Assembly: GCA_002307175.1 (NCBI GenBank)
Contig: DBTS01000076.1
Location: forward strand, 1 to 64,000
DNA: 64,000 nucleotides
Direction: 5' to 3'
Source of the DNA: Rhodocyclaceae bacterium UBA1310
GTDB taxonomy: Bacteria; Pseudomonadota; Gammaproteobacteria; Burkholderiales; Rhodocyclaceae
Of the stretch, positions 33,660 to 42,576 are shown piece by piece. The notes under the pieces are model-generated. The model ran no database searches, had not been told where the DNA came from, and saw only the letters and a list, made by a program, of their open reading frames with translations. Within the stretch, counting starts at the first letter, position 1. The number at the start of each line of letters is the position of its first letter. The position numbers and the translations under genes were made by a program.

Positions 33660-34037
33660 GAGGCAACACGGAACCAGATCAGGACAGCCCGTTCATAGGC
33701 TCGTCGCGCTCCCAATCAACGTTTTGGGGCAGAGGAGCCGGTTTGCGGGAACGTTTCCCGAGCATGCTCAGAAAAACAGCCACTAGCGGCAAGGGCTGGA
33801 AACGCGATGGCGATGACGAAGACGGGCGGGATACGGAACGGCGATAGGCTGTCATGATGATTCTCGACTCTCGGCTGAAGTTGATCGGCCGGCGGGGGTG
33901 GTGCCGGATCTCTTGTTCTTGCTTCCAGCGTGGCCCAAGGCAGAACACATTGCCAATTGGGCTTTTCAATCACATCACCAGGAAGCAGACTATCGCGCGA
34001 ATCAGCCGCGGCGGAACCACCCAAACAGGCAGGCCGC
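33660..34037. other. Intergenic region downstream of rep
   Basis: 378 bases between convergent rep and the S4-protein gene. Apart from a doubtful 58-codon minus-strand frame (separate entry) I see no gene, RNA or clear terminator. Confidence 0.45.
33679..33855 (-). CDS. Possible small protein, doubtful
   Basis: 58 codons from ATG 33855: a basic Ser/Arg-rich start, a short hydrophobic stretch (LPLVAVFLSML) and a charged end (NVDWERDEPMNG). One possible membrane segment would fit a small inner-membrane protein. There is no recognisable family and the ribosome binding site is weak, so this may be chance. Confidence 0.25.
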   Translation of the reverse strand: MTAYRRSVSRPSSSSPSRFQPLPLVAVFLSMLGKRSRKPAPLPQNVDWERDEPMNGLS

Positions 34038-34280
34038 CTAGCCTGCTACCGGGTCGGCACCGTCGGCTGCCGCTACGGTGATTTCCTCTTCGTCCAAACG
34101 CACCACATCGCCCGCGTGGAGCTTGCGCGTCTTGCGGAATTCAAATTCGCCATTGACCTGCACCAGCCCCTCGGCAACCATCATCTTCGCAATGCCACCC
34201 GAAGGGGCCAGACTCAGCAGTTTGAGGAGCTTGTCGAGTTCGATAAATTCACGGGTCAGTACAAAGCGGTGTGTTGTCAT
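34038..34280 (-). CDS. RNA-binding S4 domain protein (YbcJ-like)
   Basis: 80 aa, essentially a single S4 domain: FIELDKLLKLLSLAPSGGIAKMMVAEGLVQVNGEFEFRKTRKLHAGDVVRLD shows the usual S4 alternation ending in the K(L)xxGD motif. YbcJ-type proteins are proposed RNA-binding factors of unknown target. It is the last gene of the leftward AsmA-cca-pbpC-hydrolase group, 18 bases after the hydrolase stop. Confidence 0.88.
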   Translation of the reverse strand: MTTHRFVLTREFIELDKLLKLLSLAPSGGIAKMMVAEGLVQVNGEFEFRKTRKLHAGDVVRLDEEEITVAAADGADPVAG

Positions 34281-34298
34281 GATAAAAATTTCCAGATT

Positions 34299-35102
34299 CT
34301 AAAAGTCGTGCTGCAGCAGCCAGTCGGCAATGCACTGCGCACCGGGTTGCCAGTCTGCCTCGAGCATCATGGCGTGGCCCATGTTCGGAATGATACTGGC
34401 CGGGCAACCGAGCAGCTGCGCCGTCTGTTCCACCAGTACGGGGGGAATCAACGCATCATGCTCGGCCCCGATCACCAGCGTCGGCAAGTGGCGGGCCTGC
34501 GGCCGGCGTGGGAGATCAAAACCGCTCATATCCCAGATGGCCCGCATCGATTCGGCCTGCATGTTCATATAGCATTCGTTGAGCATGGCGCGGCTGACCG
34601 GCTGGTGAAACAGCGCCTCGCTCAGCGATTCCGGGCTGGGAACCCCACCGCCGATGACGCGGTGCAGATCCAGCAGCACCATTGGCCGGGTGAACATCAT
34701 GTGCAGCGCAGAGCCCAACAGACCCTGCGGAGGTACTGAGCATACCAGCACAAGACCGGGCAAATCCCACTGTTCGAGATATTTCTGCACGATCAGCCCG
34801 CCCATCGAATGGCCGATCACCACAGGATCACAGTCCAGGCTCGTGACAATTTCACGCAGATCGCTGACGTAATCCTTGAGGGAAAACGCGTTCAGCCCTT
34901 CCGCACCGGCACTGCCCGCATGGCCGGAGAGCGAGAATGCCGTTGCCTGCCAGCCACGTTCGGCGAAGTACGGCAGGTAATGCCGATCCCAGGACCAGGC
35001 CCCGACATAGGCACCATGCACGAATACCAGGGGGCGCGGACGCGGGGTTCCGGAAGGCTGACGGGTAATGACCTCAAGACGCGGGGACTTCGTCTGCATC
35101 AT
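34299..35102 (-). CDS. Alpha/beta hydrolase
   Basis: 267 aa. Oxyanion motif in VFVHGAYVGAWSWDRHYLPYF, nucleophile elbow GHSMGG, acid in IGAEHDALIPP, and catalytic His in IPNMGHAMMLE, so the triad is complete. Looks like an esterase/lipase of the AB_hydrolase_1 fold; the substrate is unknown. Start ATG 35102 follows GGAG with eight bases between and lies inside the 3' end of pbpC (29-base overlap), so it is likely co-translated with it. A role in envelope lipid or thioester turnover would fit the operon but is not shown. Confidence 0.85.
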   Translation of the reverse strand: MMQTKSPRLEVITRQPSGTPRPRPLVFVHGAYVGAWSWDRHYLPYFAERGWQATAFSLSGHAGSAGAEGLNAFSLKDYVSDLREIVTSLDCDPVVIGHSMGGLIVQKYLEQWDLPGLVLVCSVPPQGLLGSALHMMFTRPMVLLDLHRVIGGGVPSPESLSEALFHQPVSRAMLNECYMNMQAESMRAIWDMSGFDLPRRPQARHLPTLVIGAEHDALIPPVLVEQTAQLLGCPASIIPNMGHAMMLEADWQPGAQCIADWLLQHDF

Positions 35103-37089
35103 CAGTGGGCTCCGGCACGGGAATGCCTCCAGCTTGCACCGAGAATTCAACACTGTCGAGTTCCTGATCGAGCACATTGCGGATGCTCAGCCGGTGTTTG
35201 CCCGGCTGCGGCAGCCAGCTCTGCCGTGTTCCGCTGCCCAGCGGCTGGCCATCCATGAACCAGCGCAGGGATTCGCAGCTCTCTGCCGACAGGGCCCACC
35301 GGTCATGCGACTCCACCGGCACGACGTAATGATCCCCCGCCAGCGGATAGGTAATGTGTGCCGGACGCCCGTCGGAGAGCACCGTCACCACCCCGATCTC
35401 GGTACCACTGAGAAACCATTCACGATGCATCGGCTCAGCCGGTGGTTCATAGCGCACCAGAATGTTGATGAGCCCTTCGGGCATCTGCGGTGCGTGCGAC
35501 TCCATGCCTATGGCAGCCAGCATGCCGCGCAGATCCGCCGCTCCCGCCGCACCATGAACAAGCAGGGCAAGAGTGTGATGATCAGTGTTGCCAACCCACA
35601 CCGTGGCGCCATCCAGCGTATGCAGTTGCCAGGCCGTCTGCCATCCTCCTGTGCCACTGCTGGCGTAGAGATCCTGCAGCATGAAGGCGATTTCCGGGCG
35701 CCAGACGCGGCGAGGTTTCGCAAGGCTATCCGTGGGCATCAGACGTGGCGGAAGATACTGCCCGTTCGCCGCAAAAGTCCGCCAGATCGCTGCAAGCTGC
35801 AGCAGATTCAGCTCACCCGGCACATCCGGCTGCTCGGCCAGCCCGGCTGAAACCAGACCCAGGCCATGCACACGATCCAGCCAGGCATCCCGCGGATTGA
35901 GCTTCTGCACGTTGAGCAACACTCCCGTCTGATGCCCGGTGAGTGCCGCCCGCAGCGACATCCAGCTAGCCGGCGCCGCCATGGCATCACGCGGATCGAA
36001 CACCGTGGCGCCCAAAGGCATCGGACTTGCCAGCGTGAGCTGGCGCTGCTCGAGCGCCAATGCCACCTGCGCCGGCCAGGCCCACTCAGCCAGGGCACGC
36101 GGTGTCAGTACGCCATCGGGATGCTGCGGTGAAGCCGCACCGATCCAGGCCAGCACTTCGCCACTCGCGTTATCGAGAAGAACGGCACTGGCAGCGGGGT
36201 CCTGCAGACGGCTCAGCGCCGTCAGCAGACGCGCCTGGATTGCCGCATCCACGAGCGTGGTGACGCGCTGGCCGGGATGCTGCAGATGTTCGCGCGCCAG
36301 CTGCACCGCCAGTGCATGACGCGGAAAATTGCGTGGCGCATCCAGCCGGGTTGTCGCGAGTGTGGTGATCTCGCCGCACAGAGCCCCCTTGCCAAGAGTC
36401 TCGGCCAGATGGCAGGCGCGCCGCGCCACCAGCACCGGCTGCGCATTGGGACCGCGCAACAGCGCTGCGAGCAAACTGGCCTGACTGGTATTGAGCTGGC
36501 TCGCCGACACTCCGAAGAGCAGTTCGCTGGCGGCTTCGACCCCCTGCAGATCGCCACGGAACGGGGCCAGATTCAGATAGGCTTCGAGAATCTGGCTCTT
36601 GTTCCACTGGTGTTCCAGTTCGATTGCCGCACGCCCCTGATCCCATTTCTGGGTATAGCTGCGACGCACTCCCCTCCCCTGCGGCATGCGCAGAGCAGGA
36701 TCGAGCAGCCCGGCAAGCTGCATGGTGAGCGTGGAAGCACCGCGCTTGTTCTTGGACCACAGGTTCTGCCACGCAGCACCGGCAAACGCCAGCCAGTCGA
36801 CACCGGAATGCTCGAAGAAACGGTGATCCTCGGCACGCAACAATGCTTCACGCATGGCGGGCGACAATGCCTGCAGCGGCACCCAGTCGAGCCGCCGCAC
36901 TGTTGGCTCAATCCGCAGATCGGTGAGCACCACACCATTGCGGTCGAGCAGCAGGGCGTCCGAGCTGACATGCTGGGCGCGTACCTGCTCAAAGCTGGGC
37001 AGCCTGAAGGTTTCTGCGGCAAATGCGATCTGGCACGCCACTGCCAGCAACATTCCCACCCAGACCCGCCTGATCGCCAAAGACTTCAT
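35074..37089 (-). CDS. pbpC: Penicillin-binding protein 1C with a degenerate transpeptidase domain
   Basis: 671 aa. Signal/anchor helix (~9-25), intact GT51 domain (~55-225) with catalytic Glu87 in RAEDHRFFEHSG and RGASTLTMQLAGLL, a transpeptidase-like domain (~300-515) and a C-terminal PBP1C domain (BiPBP_C, ~570-655, FMDGQPLGSG, PGKHRLSI). The three penicillin-binding motifs are gone: where SxxK should follow LLDNASGEVLAWIG there is EWAW (335-338), SxN is HQT (385-387), and KTGT is SSGT (477-480). The protein can therefore polymerise glycan but probably not cross-link. Start ATG 37089; cca ends 14 bases before. Confidence 0.88.
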   Translation of the reverse strand: MKSLAIRRVWVGMLLAVACQIAFAAETFRLPSFEQVRAQHVSSDALLLDRNGVVLTDLRIEPTVRRLDWVPLQALSPAMREALLRAEDHRFFEHSGVDWLAFAGAAWQNLWSKNKRGASTLTMQLAGLLDPALRMPQGRGVRRSYTQKWDQGRAAIELEHQWNKSQILEAYLNLAPFRGDLQGVEAASELLFGVSASQLNTSQASLLAALLRGPNAQPVLVARRACHLAETLGKGALCGEITTLATTRLDAPRNFPRHALAVQLAREHLQHPGQRVTTLVDAAIQARLLTALSRLQDPAASAVLLDNASGEVLAWIGAASPQHPDGVLTPRALAEWAWPAQVALALEQRQLTLASPMPLGATVFDPRDAMAAPASWMSLRAALTGHQTGVLLNVQKLNPRDAWLDRVHGLGLVSAGLAEQPDVPGELNLLQLAAIWRTFAANGQYLPPRLMPTDSLAKPRRVWRPEIAFMLQDLYASSGTGGWQTAWQLHTLDGATVWVGNTDHHTLALLVHGAAGAADLRGMLAAIGMESHAPQMPEGLINILVRYEPPAEPMHREWFLSGTEIGVVTVLSDGRPAHITYPLAGDHYVVPVESHDRWALSAESCESLRWFMDGQPLGSGTRQSWLPQPGKHRLSIRNVLDQELDSVEFSVQAGGIPVPEPTDDADEVPAS

Positions 37090-37103
37090 GACCTGCAATC
37101 GCC

Positions 37104-38345
37104 TCAACCCGCGCTCCGCTGGGCCAGGGCCACCTGCACCGCGGCCACCCTGGCGTCGTGCAGACGGGCGGGGATCTGCCGCTTGTCACTTTGCGCGGAG
37201 GCAATCGCCGCCGCATCAACAGCGCAAAAGGCTTCCACCGCACGCTGCCATTGCGGCGTTACCTCATCCTCACGCGTCGCCAAACCGGTACGCCCACGTG
37301 AATCACAGTCCGCCACGGCAAGCAGCCCCTCGAAGCGTGCCGGGCGCCGCAGCACATCGCAACGCTCCAGCACGGTGGTGATGGCCTGTGCATCCATTCG
37401 CCCAATGTGATGGATATTGCCATGTTCACGCGCTGCCATGACAGCCAGATCACGACAATCAACCGGCACCCGCAGACGCTCGCAAACCGCATCCACCAGC
37501 GGGATTCCAAGTGATTCATGCCCATGGTGATGCGGCCACTCTGCGCTTGGCGTGATTCCCTTGCCCAGGTCATGCATGAGTGCCGCCCAGCGCACGGCGA
37601 GAGGCTGCTCGCCTGCCGCCGCCTGATCCACCGCCAGCAGCACATGCACGCCGGTATCCACCTCGGGGTGATATTCCACCGGTTGCGGCACACCAAACAG
37701 GGCATTCAATTCGGGCAGGATACGCGCCAACGCACCACACTCGCGCAGCACCTCAAACATGCGCGCAGGCTTTGCATACATCAGACCGCGCGAAATTTCC
37801 TGCCACACCCGTTCAGCGACAAGATGATCAACCTCGCCCGCACTCACCATGCCGCGCATCAGTTCAAGCGTCTCAGGCGCCACGGAGAATTCCGGGAAGC
37901 GCGCAGAAAACCGGGCAAGGCGCAGGATACGCACGGGATCTTCGGCAAATGCAGGACTGACATGACGGAAAACACGTGCGGCCAGATCGCGCTGCCCGCC
38001 ATACGGATCGATCAGATTGCCATCGGCATCTTCGGCCATGGCATTGATGGTGAGGTCACGCCGGATCAGATCGTCTTCGAGGCTGACGGCACTATCGGTA
38101 TGGAACACAAACCCCTTGTAGCCTGGCGCCGTCTTGCGCTCAGTGCGGGCCAGCGCGTATTCCTCATGCGTGCGGGGATGCAGGAAAACCGGGAAATCCT
38201 TGCCTACCGGTGTAAAACCGGCGGCCAGCATATCTTCGACCGAGGCGCCGACGACCACCCAGTCGCGATCCTGCACGGTCTGCCCGAGCAGACGATCACG
38301 CACAGCGCCTCCAACAATATAACTCTGCCAGTGCGATTGACTCAT
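37104..38345 (-). CDS. cca: Multifunctional CCA tRNA nucleotidyltransferase
   Basis: 413 aa, the length of the HD-containing class II enzyme. Adds or repairs the 3' CCA of tRNAs. Seen: YIVGGAVRDRLLGQTVQDRDWVVVG (nucleotidyltransferase GGxVRD...DxD), RRDLTINAMAED, DPYGGQRDLAARVFRHV, EDPVRILRLARFSAR, and the HD domain in ALMHDLGKGITP. A four-base overlap with the AsmA-like gene upstream and tight spacing to pbpC place it inside an operon. Confidence 0.96.
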   Translation of the reverse strand: MSQSHWQSYIVGGAVRDRLLGQTVQDRDWVVVGASVEDMLAAGFTPVGKDFPVFLHPRTHEEYALARTERKTAPGYKGFVFHTDSAVSLEDDLIRRDLTINAMAEDADGNLIDPYGGQRDLAARVFRHVSPAFAEDPVRILRLARFSARFPEFSVAPETLELMRGMVSAGEVDHLVAERVWQEISRGLMYAKPARMFEVLRECGALARILPELNALFGVPQPVEYHPEVDTGVHVLLAVDQAAAGEQPLAVRWAALMHDLGKGITPSAEWPHHHGHESLGIPLVDAVCERLRVPVDCRDLAVMAAREHGNIHHIGRMDAQAITTVLERCDVLRRPARFEGLLAVADCDSRGRTGLATREDEVTPQWQRAVEAFCAVDAAAIASAQSDKRQIPARLHDARVAAVQVALAQRSAG

Positions 38346-40495
38346 TTCTTCTTTCCTGCTGCTGCCAGCGTGGTGGAGACCTGGCCCGGCTCGTAGCGCA
38401 CATCAGGGTGCAGACGTGCCCCCTTCAGGCGCAAACCCAGCGGATGAACACGCAGGGGCATCAGATCCTTCGCTGCGGTGCTTGCAATACCCGGCTGCAA
38501 AGCAGCCTGGAGGTTGAAATCCAGCTCGTCATGGAGAAGGCTTACATTCCCGCTGCCGCTCAGGGCCAGCCAGCTGTTGCGGGTTTGCAGGGTTTCCGCC
38601 TGGATCATGCCATCCGTAAATACAAAGCGGCTGCTGGCAACACCCAGATCAGTACTCTCCGCATCCGTCGGCGTGCGGGCAGACTGCTTGCCAGCCTCAA
38701 TGGCCGGGCGAAACACATGCAGACTACGCATCAGATCAACCCCACGCAGACCAGCGCCTGTCACGTTCCAGCGCAAGGCCCCGGTGAGTGCGGCCAGTGG
38801 ATCGACATCCCTGGCAAGACGCGTGGCAAGATGGTAAGACCCGCTGGCACGCCCGGTGAGCAAAACAGGAGCACCCGCATCACGCACCAGCCGATCCAGT
38901 GTCACGTCATGAAACTCGCCACTGGCTTCGATGCTGCCGCTTCCGATATGCGTGCTCAGATCACCGGCCAGCTGCCCGCCATACAGGCCCACTGTGATGC
39001 CTTTGGCATCTACAACCGCATCTTTTATATCGAAAGGTACGGAGAGGTTATCAATCTGGACACCGCCCGTCTTGAGCGCGCCGAAATGCATGCGGCCCTT
39101 CAGGCTGACATCATTGAGTGCCGCCAGCAGGGTTGGTACAAGATCATCCTTCCCTGCACTGCGGGTAAACACCCGATCCAGGTCCATCCGCGCGGAATCA
39201 AGATTCAGTTGCCCCTGTATCGGCCAGGTCTGCGCCAGAACAACATCCGCCTGCAGCTTTTGGTCGCCCGCAGCTGCCTGAAGATGGGCTTCGGAACTCC
39301 CTGCAGTACTCCAGCCAGCCTTGCCACTCAGTTTGAGAACCGTTCCTCCGCCTTGCAGACGTGGGTGTTTCAGCGTGGCCTCGGTCTTGAGATCATTGAG
39401 CGTATAGTTGCCGGCGCGCACATCGGCGCCCAGTTTTGCGTGCAGCGTGCCCTCGCTGCCACGCCCGGCATATTGGGACTGCCAGGAAACCTCCAGGCCC
39501 GCGGCATCAAATCCCCCCTGGCGACCCGCAAGCTGTGGAATCGCCACCTTCAGGCGGGTCTGACCGCTGACTTCACGCAGAATGCTATCGTTTTCAAACT
39601 GGGTGCCTTCAAACTGCCAGTCTTTCCAGCCCAGTTGCCTTGCCGTAGCCGCCACCTCAAGATTCTGATGCCCCCAGGCACCCTGCAGTTTGAGGAAGGA
39701 TTGGCCGATCTGCCCGGCTGCTCCCGCATCAGACCAGTTGAGGTTGGCACTTTCCAGTCGCGCAGTGGCGCCCTTGAGCTGCCGATCATTGCCTTCGAGC
39801 ACAAGACGCACCGCTTCCAGGCTACCCGCCTCAAGGTGCTCGCCAATGACAAACCGGGTATCCAGTGTGAAATGGAAATCCACTTCGCCGCCAACAGCCT
39901 GCCACTGCCCCTGCAGAGACAGACGTCCCGGGCCCTGGCTGGCGAGGTCGGAAGCGTTCAGGGCAACATCCTTCCAGTCGGCCTTGATGTTCTCCCGGGC
40001 ATCATCAAGATGCAGAACCCCCCCATGAACAATAATTTCCTCGGGCTTGAGCTGCCACGGCAGAGGAGAGGCTTCCATCACCGGCTCTTCGAACAGGCTC
40101 GCAAGGTTCCAGCCCGCGCTGCGCGGGCGTTGCAGCGTCAGCTCAAGGCTGTCGAAAGCAATCTGCGTCACTTCCGGGTGGTGCAGCACAAGCCCCAGCG
40201 GCGAGAGCGTAAGGCGAATCTCTTTGGCCTTGGCGAAGAGATCCTCCCCGCCCTTCTCGCTCAGGCTGACGCCATGCAGCACCAGCACCGGGCGTGGCCA
40301 CATGCGCAGCTGCGGCGGAGCATCAAGGGTCAGAACGCGCTGATAACGCTCCTTGAAATGATGCGCAAGCATGTTCGTGGTGCTGTCAGCATCGAAGCTG
40401 ATCCACACCATCAGGGCCAGGGCCGCCACCACAGCAAAGATGCCGCCCAGCACAAATCCCAGCACGCGCAGGGCGGCTGCCAATCGAATCTTCAA
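38342..40495 (-). CDS. AsmA family protein
   Basis: 717 aa. One N-terminal membrane helix (~10-32, VLGFVLGGIFAVVAALALMVWI) and a long beta-rich periplasmic body, ending in the AsmA C-terminal domain (SWLALSGSGNVSLLHDELDFNLQ, LMPLRVHPLGLRLKG). AsmA-like proteins are now seen as bridge-like phospholipid carriers between inner and outer membranes. The reading frame starts at a TTG (40495) with AGGAG nine bases upstream; no in-frame ATG nearby keeps the membrane anchor. First gene of the operon running to the S4 protein, which suggests an envelope theme shared with pbpC. Confidence 0.88.
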   Translation of the reverse strand: MKIRLAAALRVLGFVLGGIFAVVAALALMVWISFDADSTTNMLAHHFKERYQRVLTLDAPPQLRMWPRPVLVLHGVSLSEKGGEDLFAKAKEIRLTLSPLGLVLHHPEVTQIAFDSLELTLQRPRSAGWNLASLFEEPVMEASPLPWQLKPEEIIVHGGVLHLDDARENIKADWKDVALNASDLASQGPGRLSLQGQWQAVGGEVDFHFTLDTRFVIGEHLEAGSLEAVRLVLEGNDRQLKGATARLESANLNWSDAGAAGQIGQSFLKLQGAWGHQNLEVAATARQLGWKDWQFEGTQFENDSILREVSGQTRLKVAIPQLAGRQGGFDAAGLEVSWQSQYAGRGSEGTLHAKLGADVRAGNYTLNDLKTEATLKHPRLQGGGTVLKLSGKAGWSTAGSSEAHLQAAAGDQKLQADVVLAQTWPIQGQLNLDSARMDLDRVFTRSAGKDDLVPTLLAALNDVSLKGRMHFGALKTGGVQIDNLSVPFDIKDAVVDAKGITVGLYGGQLAGDLSTHIGSGSIEASGEFHDVTLDRLVRDAGAPVLLTGRASGSYHLATRLARDVDPLAALTGALRWNVTGAGLRGVDLMRSLHVFRPAIEAGKQSARTPTDAESTDLGVASSRFVFTDGMIQAETLQTRNSWLALSGSGNVSLLHDELDFNLQAALQPGIASTAAKDLMPLRVHPLGLRLKGARLHPDVRYEPGQVSTTLAAAGKKK

Positions 40496-40668
40496 CTCGG
40501 CGAGCTCCTAAAGGAGGAAGGGATGATCATACCGCAGCCATCGCCTTGTACACCTGACGCAGGTCGGCGATTTTCCCCGTAACATCAGTTGCCGGCTTGC
40601 CACACCCCCATCATTCGGGCGAAACTGCCCAAGCAGCAGTATTAACACTCCACAAACAGGGGCATGCC

Positions 40669-41097
40669 ATGAGTTTTTTTAGTGAATTCAGGGAGTTCGC
40701 CGTCAAGGGAAATGTTGTCGACCTGGCCGTTGGCGTCATCATTGGCGGGGCATTTGGCAAAATCGTGGATTCAATGGTCAATGATGTGATCATGCCCATA
40801 GTCGGCGCAGTTGTCGGCAAGATCGATTTTTCAAACCTCTTCATCGTTCTGGGGACAGCTCCTGCGGGCATTGAAAACAACCTCGCCGCCCTGCGCAAAG
40901 CGGGGGTACCGGTACTGGCCTACGGCAGCTTCATCACCATTGCGCTGAATTTCGCGATCCTTGCACTCGTGATCTTCGTCATGGTCAAACAGATCAACCG
41001 CATCAAGCGTGAGGCACCCACTGCGCCAGCAGAACCTGCTCCGACCCCCGAGGATATCGCCTTGCTGCGCGAAATTCGGGATGCCCTGAAAAAGTAA
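40669..41097 (+). CDS. mscL: Large-conductance mechanosensitive channel
   Basis: 142 aa. Two-helix homopentameric channel that opens under hypo-osmotic stress. Seen: FREFAVKGNVVDLAVGVIIGGAFGKIVDSMVNDVIMP (TM1 pore helix), YGSFITIALNFAILALVIFVMVK (TM2), and a C-terminal helix EDIALLREIRDALKK. ATG 40669 (MSFFSEF) is taken with an AGGGG eight bases upstream; the frame extends 24 codons further but without sequence support. Confidence 0.98.
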   Translation: MSFFSEFREFAVKGNVVDLAVGVIIGGAFGKIVDSMVNDVIMPIVGAVVGKIDFSNLFIVLGTAPAGIENNLAALRKAGVPVLAYGSFITIALNFAILALVIFVMVKQINRIKREAPTAPAEPAPTPEDIALLREIRDALKK

Positions 41098-41126
41098 CCG
41101 GCGGGCGCCCGGCTGGAAGCAGGCGC

Positions 41127-41156
41127 AAAAAAGCCCGAACTGCATGCAGTTCGGGC
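41127..41156 (-). terminator. Intrinsic terminator of the first response-regulator gene
   Basis: Perfect stem GCCCGAACTG (41133-41142) / CAGTTCGGGC (41147-41156) with a CATG loop; six A at 41127-41132 give a T-tract on the minus strand. It ends the leftward regulator transcript and may also serve mscL. Confidence 0.85.
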
Positions 41157-41187
41157 CAGATTGGCAGGCAAACGATCAATGTGACGT

Positions 41188-41901
41188 TCAGGCGGCGTCG
41201 GAAGTGATAGCCTCAGTCGCATCAACCTGTTCAAGCCGATAGCCGAAGTTGTACGTCGGAATCAGCCGGAATCCGTTTTCGGGCTTTAGTTGCAGTTTGC
41301 TGCGCACACGTGAGACATGGGTATCCACGGTGCGCGTCGCAAGATTCGGACTACGTCCCCAGACCGCCTCAAGCAGGTGCCCACGCGAGAGAAGCCGTCC
41401 GAGATTGCGGAACATGAAGGCCGCCAGATCGAATTCCTTCTCGGTGAGATCCACTTCCAGCCCGTGCAGCCGGATACGCTTATGTGCAGTGTCGATCTCA
41501 TAGGGCGGAACCTCAAGACTGCCTTCACTTTCACGCGGCTTGCTGCGGCGCATCACCGCATCGATACGGGAGAGCAATACACGCTGCCCCACCGGCTTGG
41601 GGATGAAATCATCCGCGCCAGCCGAGAGGCCCGCCACGATGTCGTCTTCGGCATCCCGCGAGGTGATGAAGATAGCTGGCGTCTGATCCCTTCGCTCACC
41701 GCGCAACCAGCGCAGGAAGGCTTCTCCGGAGATGTCGGGCATCATCCAGTCGAGCAGATACAGATCAATGCTTTCGCGGGTGCAGAAACGCTGCAGATCT
41801 CGCGTCAGGGAAAAACCGTGCGCATCATGTCCGGCGGACTTGAGCCAGCCGAGTACTAGTGTCGCTTGGGTCGGATTGTCTTCGAGCAAGACGATTCGCA
41901 T
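41188..41901 (-). CDS. OmpR/PhoB-type response regulator, first of a tandem pair
   Basis: 237 aa. Receiver domain with LLEDNPTQATLV, phospho-acceptor Asp in DLYLLDWMMPDISGEAFL and Lys in FIPKPVG; C-terminal winged helix with VDLTEKEFDLAAFMFRNLGRLLSRGHLLEAVWG and TRTVDTHVSRVRSKL. Start ATG 41901 has an AGGAG upstream. It shares most of its sequence with the regulator 675 bases upstream on the same strand. No histidine kinase lies nearby, so the phospho-donor is unlinked or absent. Targets unknown. Confidence 0.9.
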   Translation of the reverse strand: MRIVLLEDNPTQATLVLGWLKSAGHDAHGFSLTRDLQRFCTRESIDLYLLDWMMPDISGEAFLRWLRGERRDQTPAIFITSRDAEDDIVAGLSAGADDFIPKPVGQRVLLSRIDAVMRRSKPRESEGSLEVPPYEIDTAHKRIRLHGLEVDLTEKEFDLAAFMFRNLGRLLSRGHLLEAVWGRSPNLATRTVDTHVSRVRSKLQLKPENGFRLIPTYNFGYRLEQVDATEAITSDAA

Positions 41902-42576
41902 GTCACCTCTCCTGGACTGGGGCCGGACTGTAATTTTTTGATTCACGACTTCCCGGTTGACGACCCGCAGCAAAGAAAACTTTAACCCGCCAGGCAGGTT
42001 TGCAATCCTCTTTCCGGCCCCAATGACAATGCCGCAAAGCCTTCAGGAATGGTGCTTATGATGATGAAGGAGACAGCCTTCCCCCGGCCTTCCCACCCTC
42101 AAGGGCAGGGTTTCCAGACACAATTTGTTGGCTCTTATGACTTAAAAGTCACACTTGCATTTGAGAAAGACTTGAACTAAATACCACACCCAGACAGGCA
42201 GAAATACCCCATATAAATACATGAAATCGGATGAAGGGACAGTCAATCGCTTAACTTGTTATACCGAATGCATACGACAGAGAAATCGCGCGCATTGATT
42301 GCGAAAAACAGGCTGCGTTCCGACATATTGAGTCGCAATAAACTCAGAAGCTCTCCACGATCTGTCGCGAGAAGGCGTCAGCGGGACAAGGCGGGGTTTC
42401 ATGGCGCACTGCCCCGTGCCAGCCAAGCCGGTTTGCTGTACGAAGCAAACCGTGGGATAAGAGCAGCGCGGAAACCGGAGTGCGTGTTTGAGAAGTGAGG
42501 ATTGCGAGCAGCATTTGAGCTCAGACCAGGAGGCCCGATCACGCCTTTGCAGCAAACGATCAGCGTCTCAGTGGAC
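41902..42576. other. Long spacer between the two paralogous regulators
   Basis: 675 bases, more A+T-rich than its surroundings, particularly 42120-42260. Only poor open frames are present, the best a basic 80-codon frame at 42256-42498 with no family and no ribosome binding site. It probably carries the promoter and leader of the downstream regulator. No repeat or RNA recognised. Confidence 0.45.

Noticed and set aside
33660..34037. tRNA or small RNA downstream of rep
   Set aside because: No cloverleaf, CCA end or stable T-tract hairpin seen.
36277..37410. 377-codon open frame on the plus strand
   Set aside because: Crosses two real minus-strand genes (pbpC and cca) and has no recognisable motif.
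38408..40582. 724-codon open frame on the plus strand
   Set aside because: Antisense to the AsmA-like gene; no domain, Gln/His/Arg rich shadow.
42256..42498. 80-codon basic frame in the spacer between the two response regulators
   Set aside because: No ribosome binding site, no family resemblance, composition like non-coding DNA.
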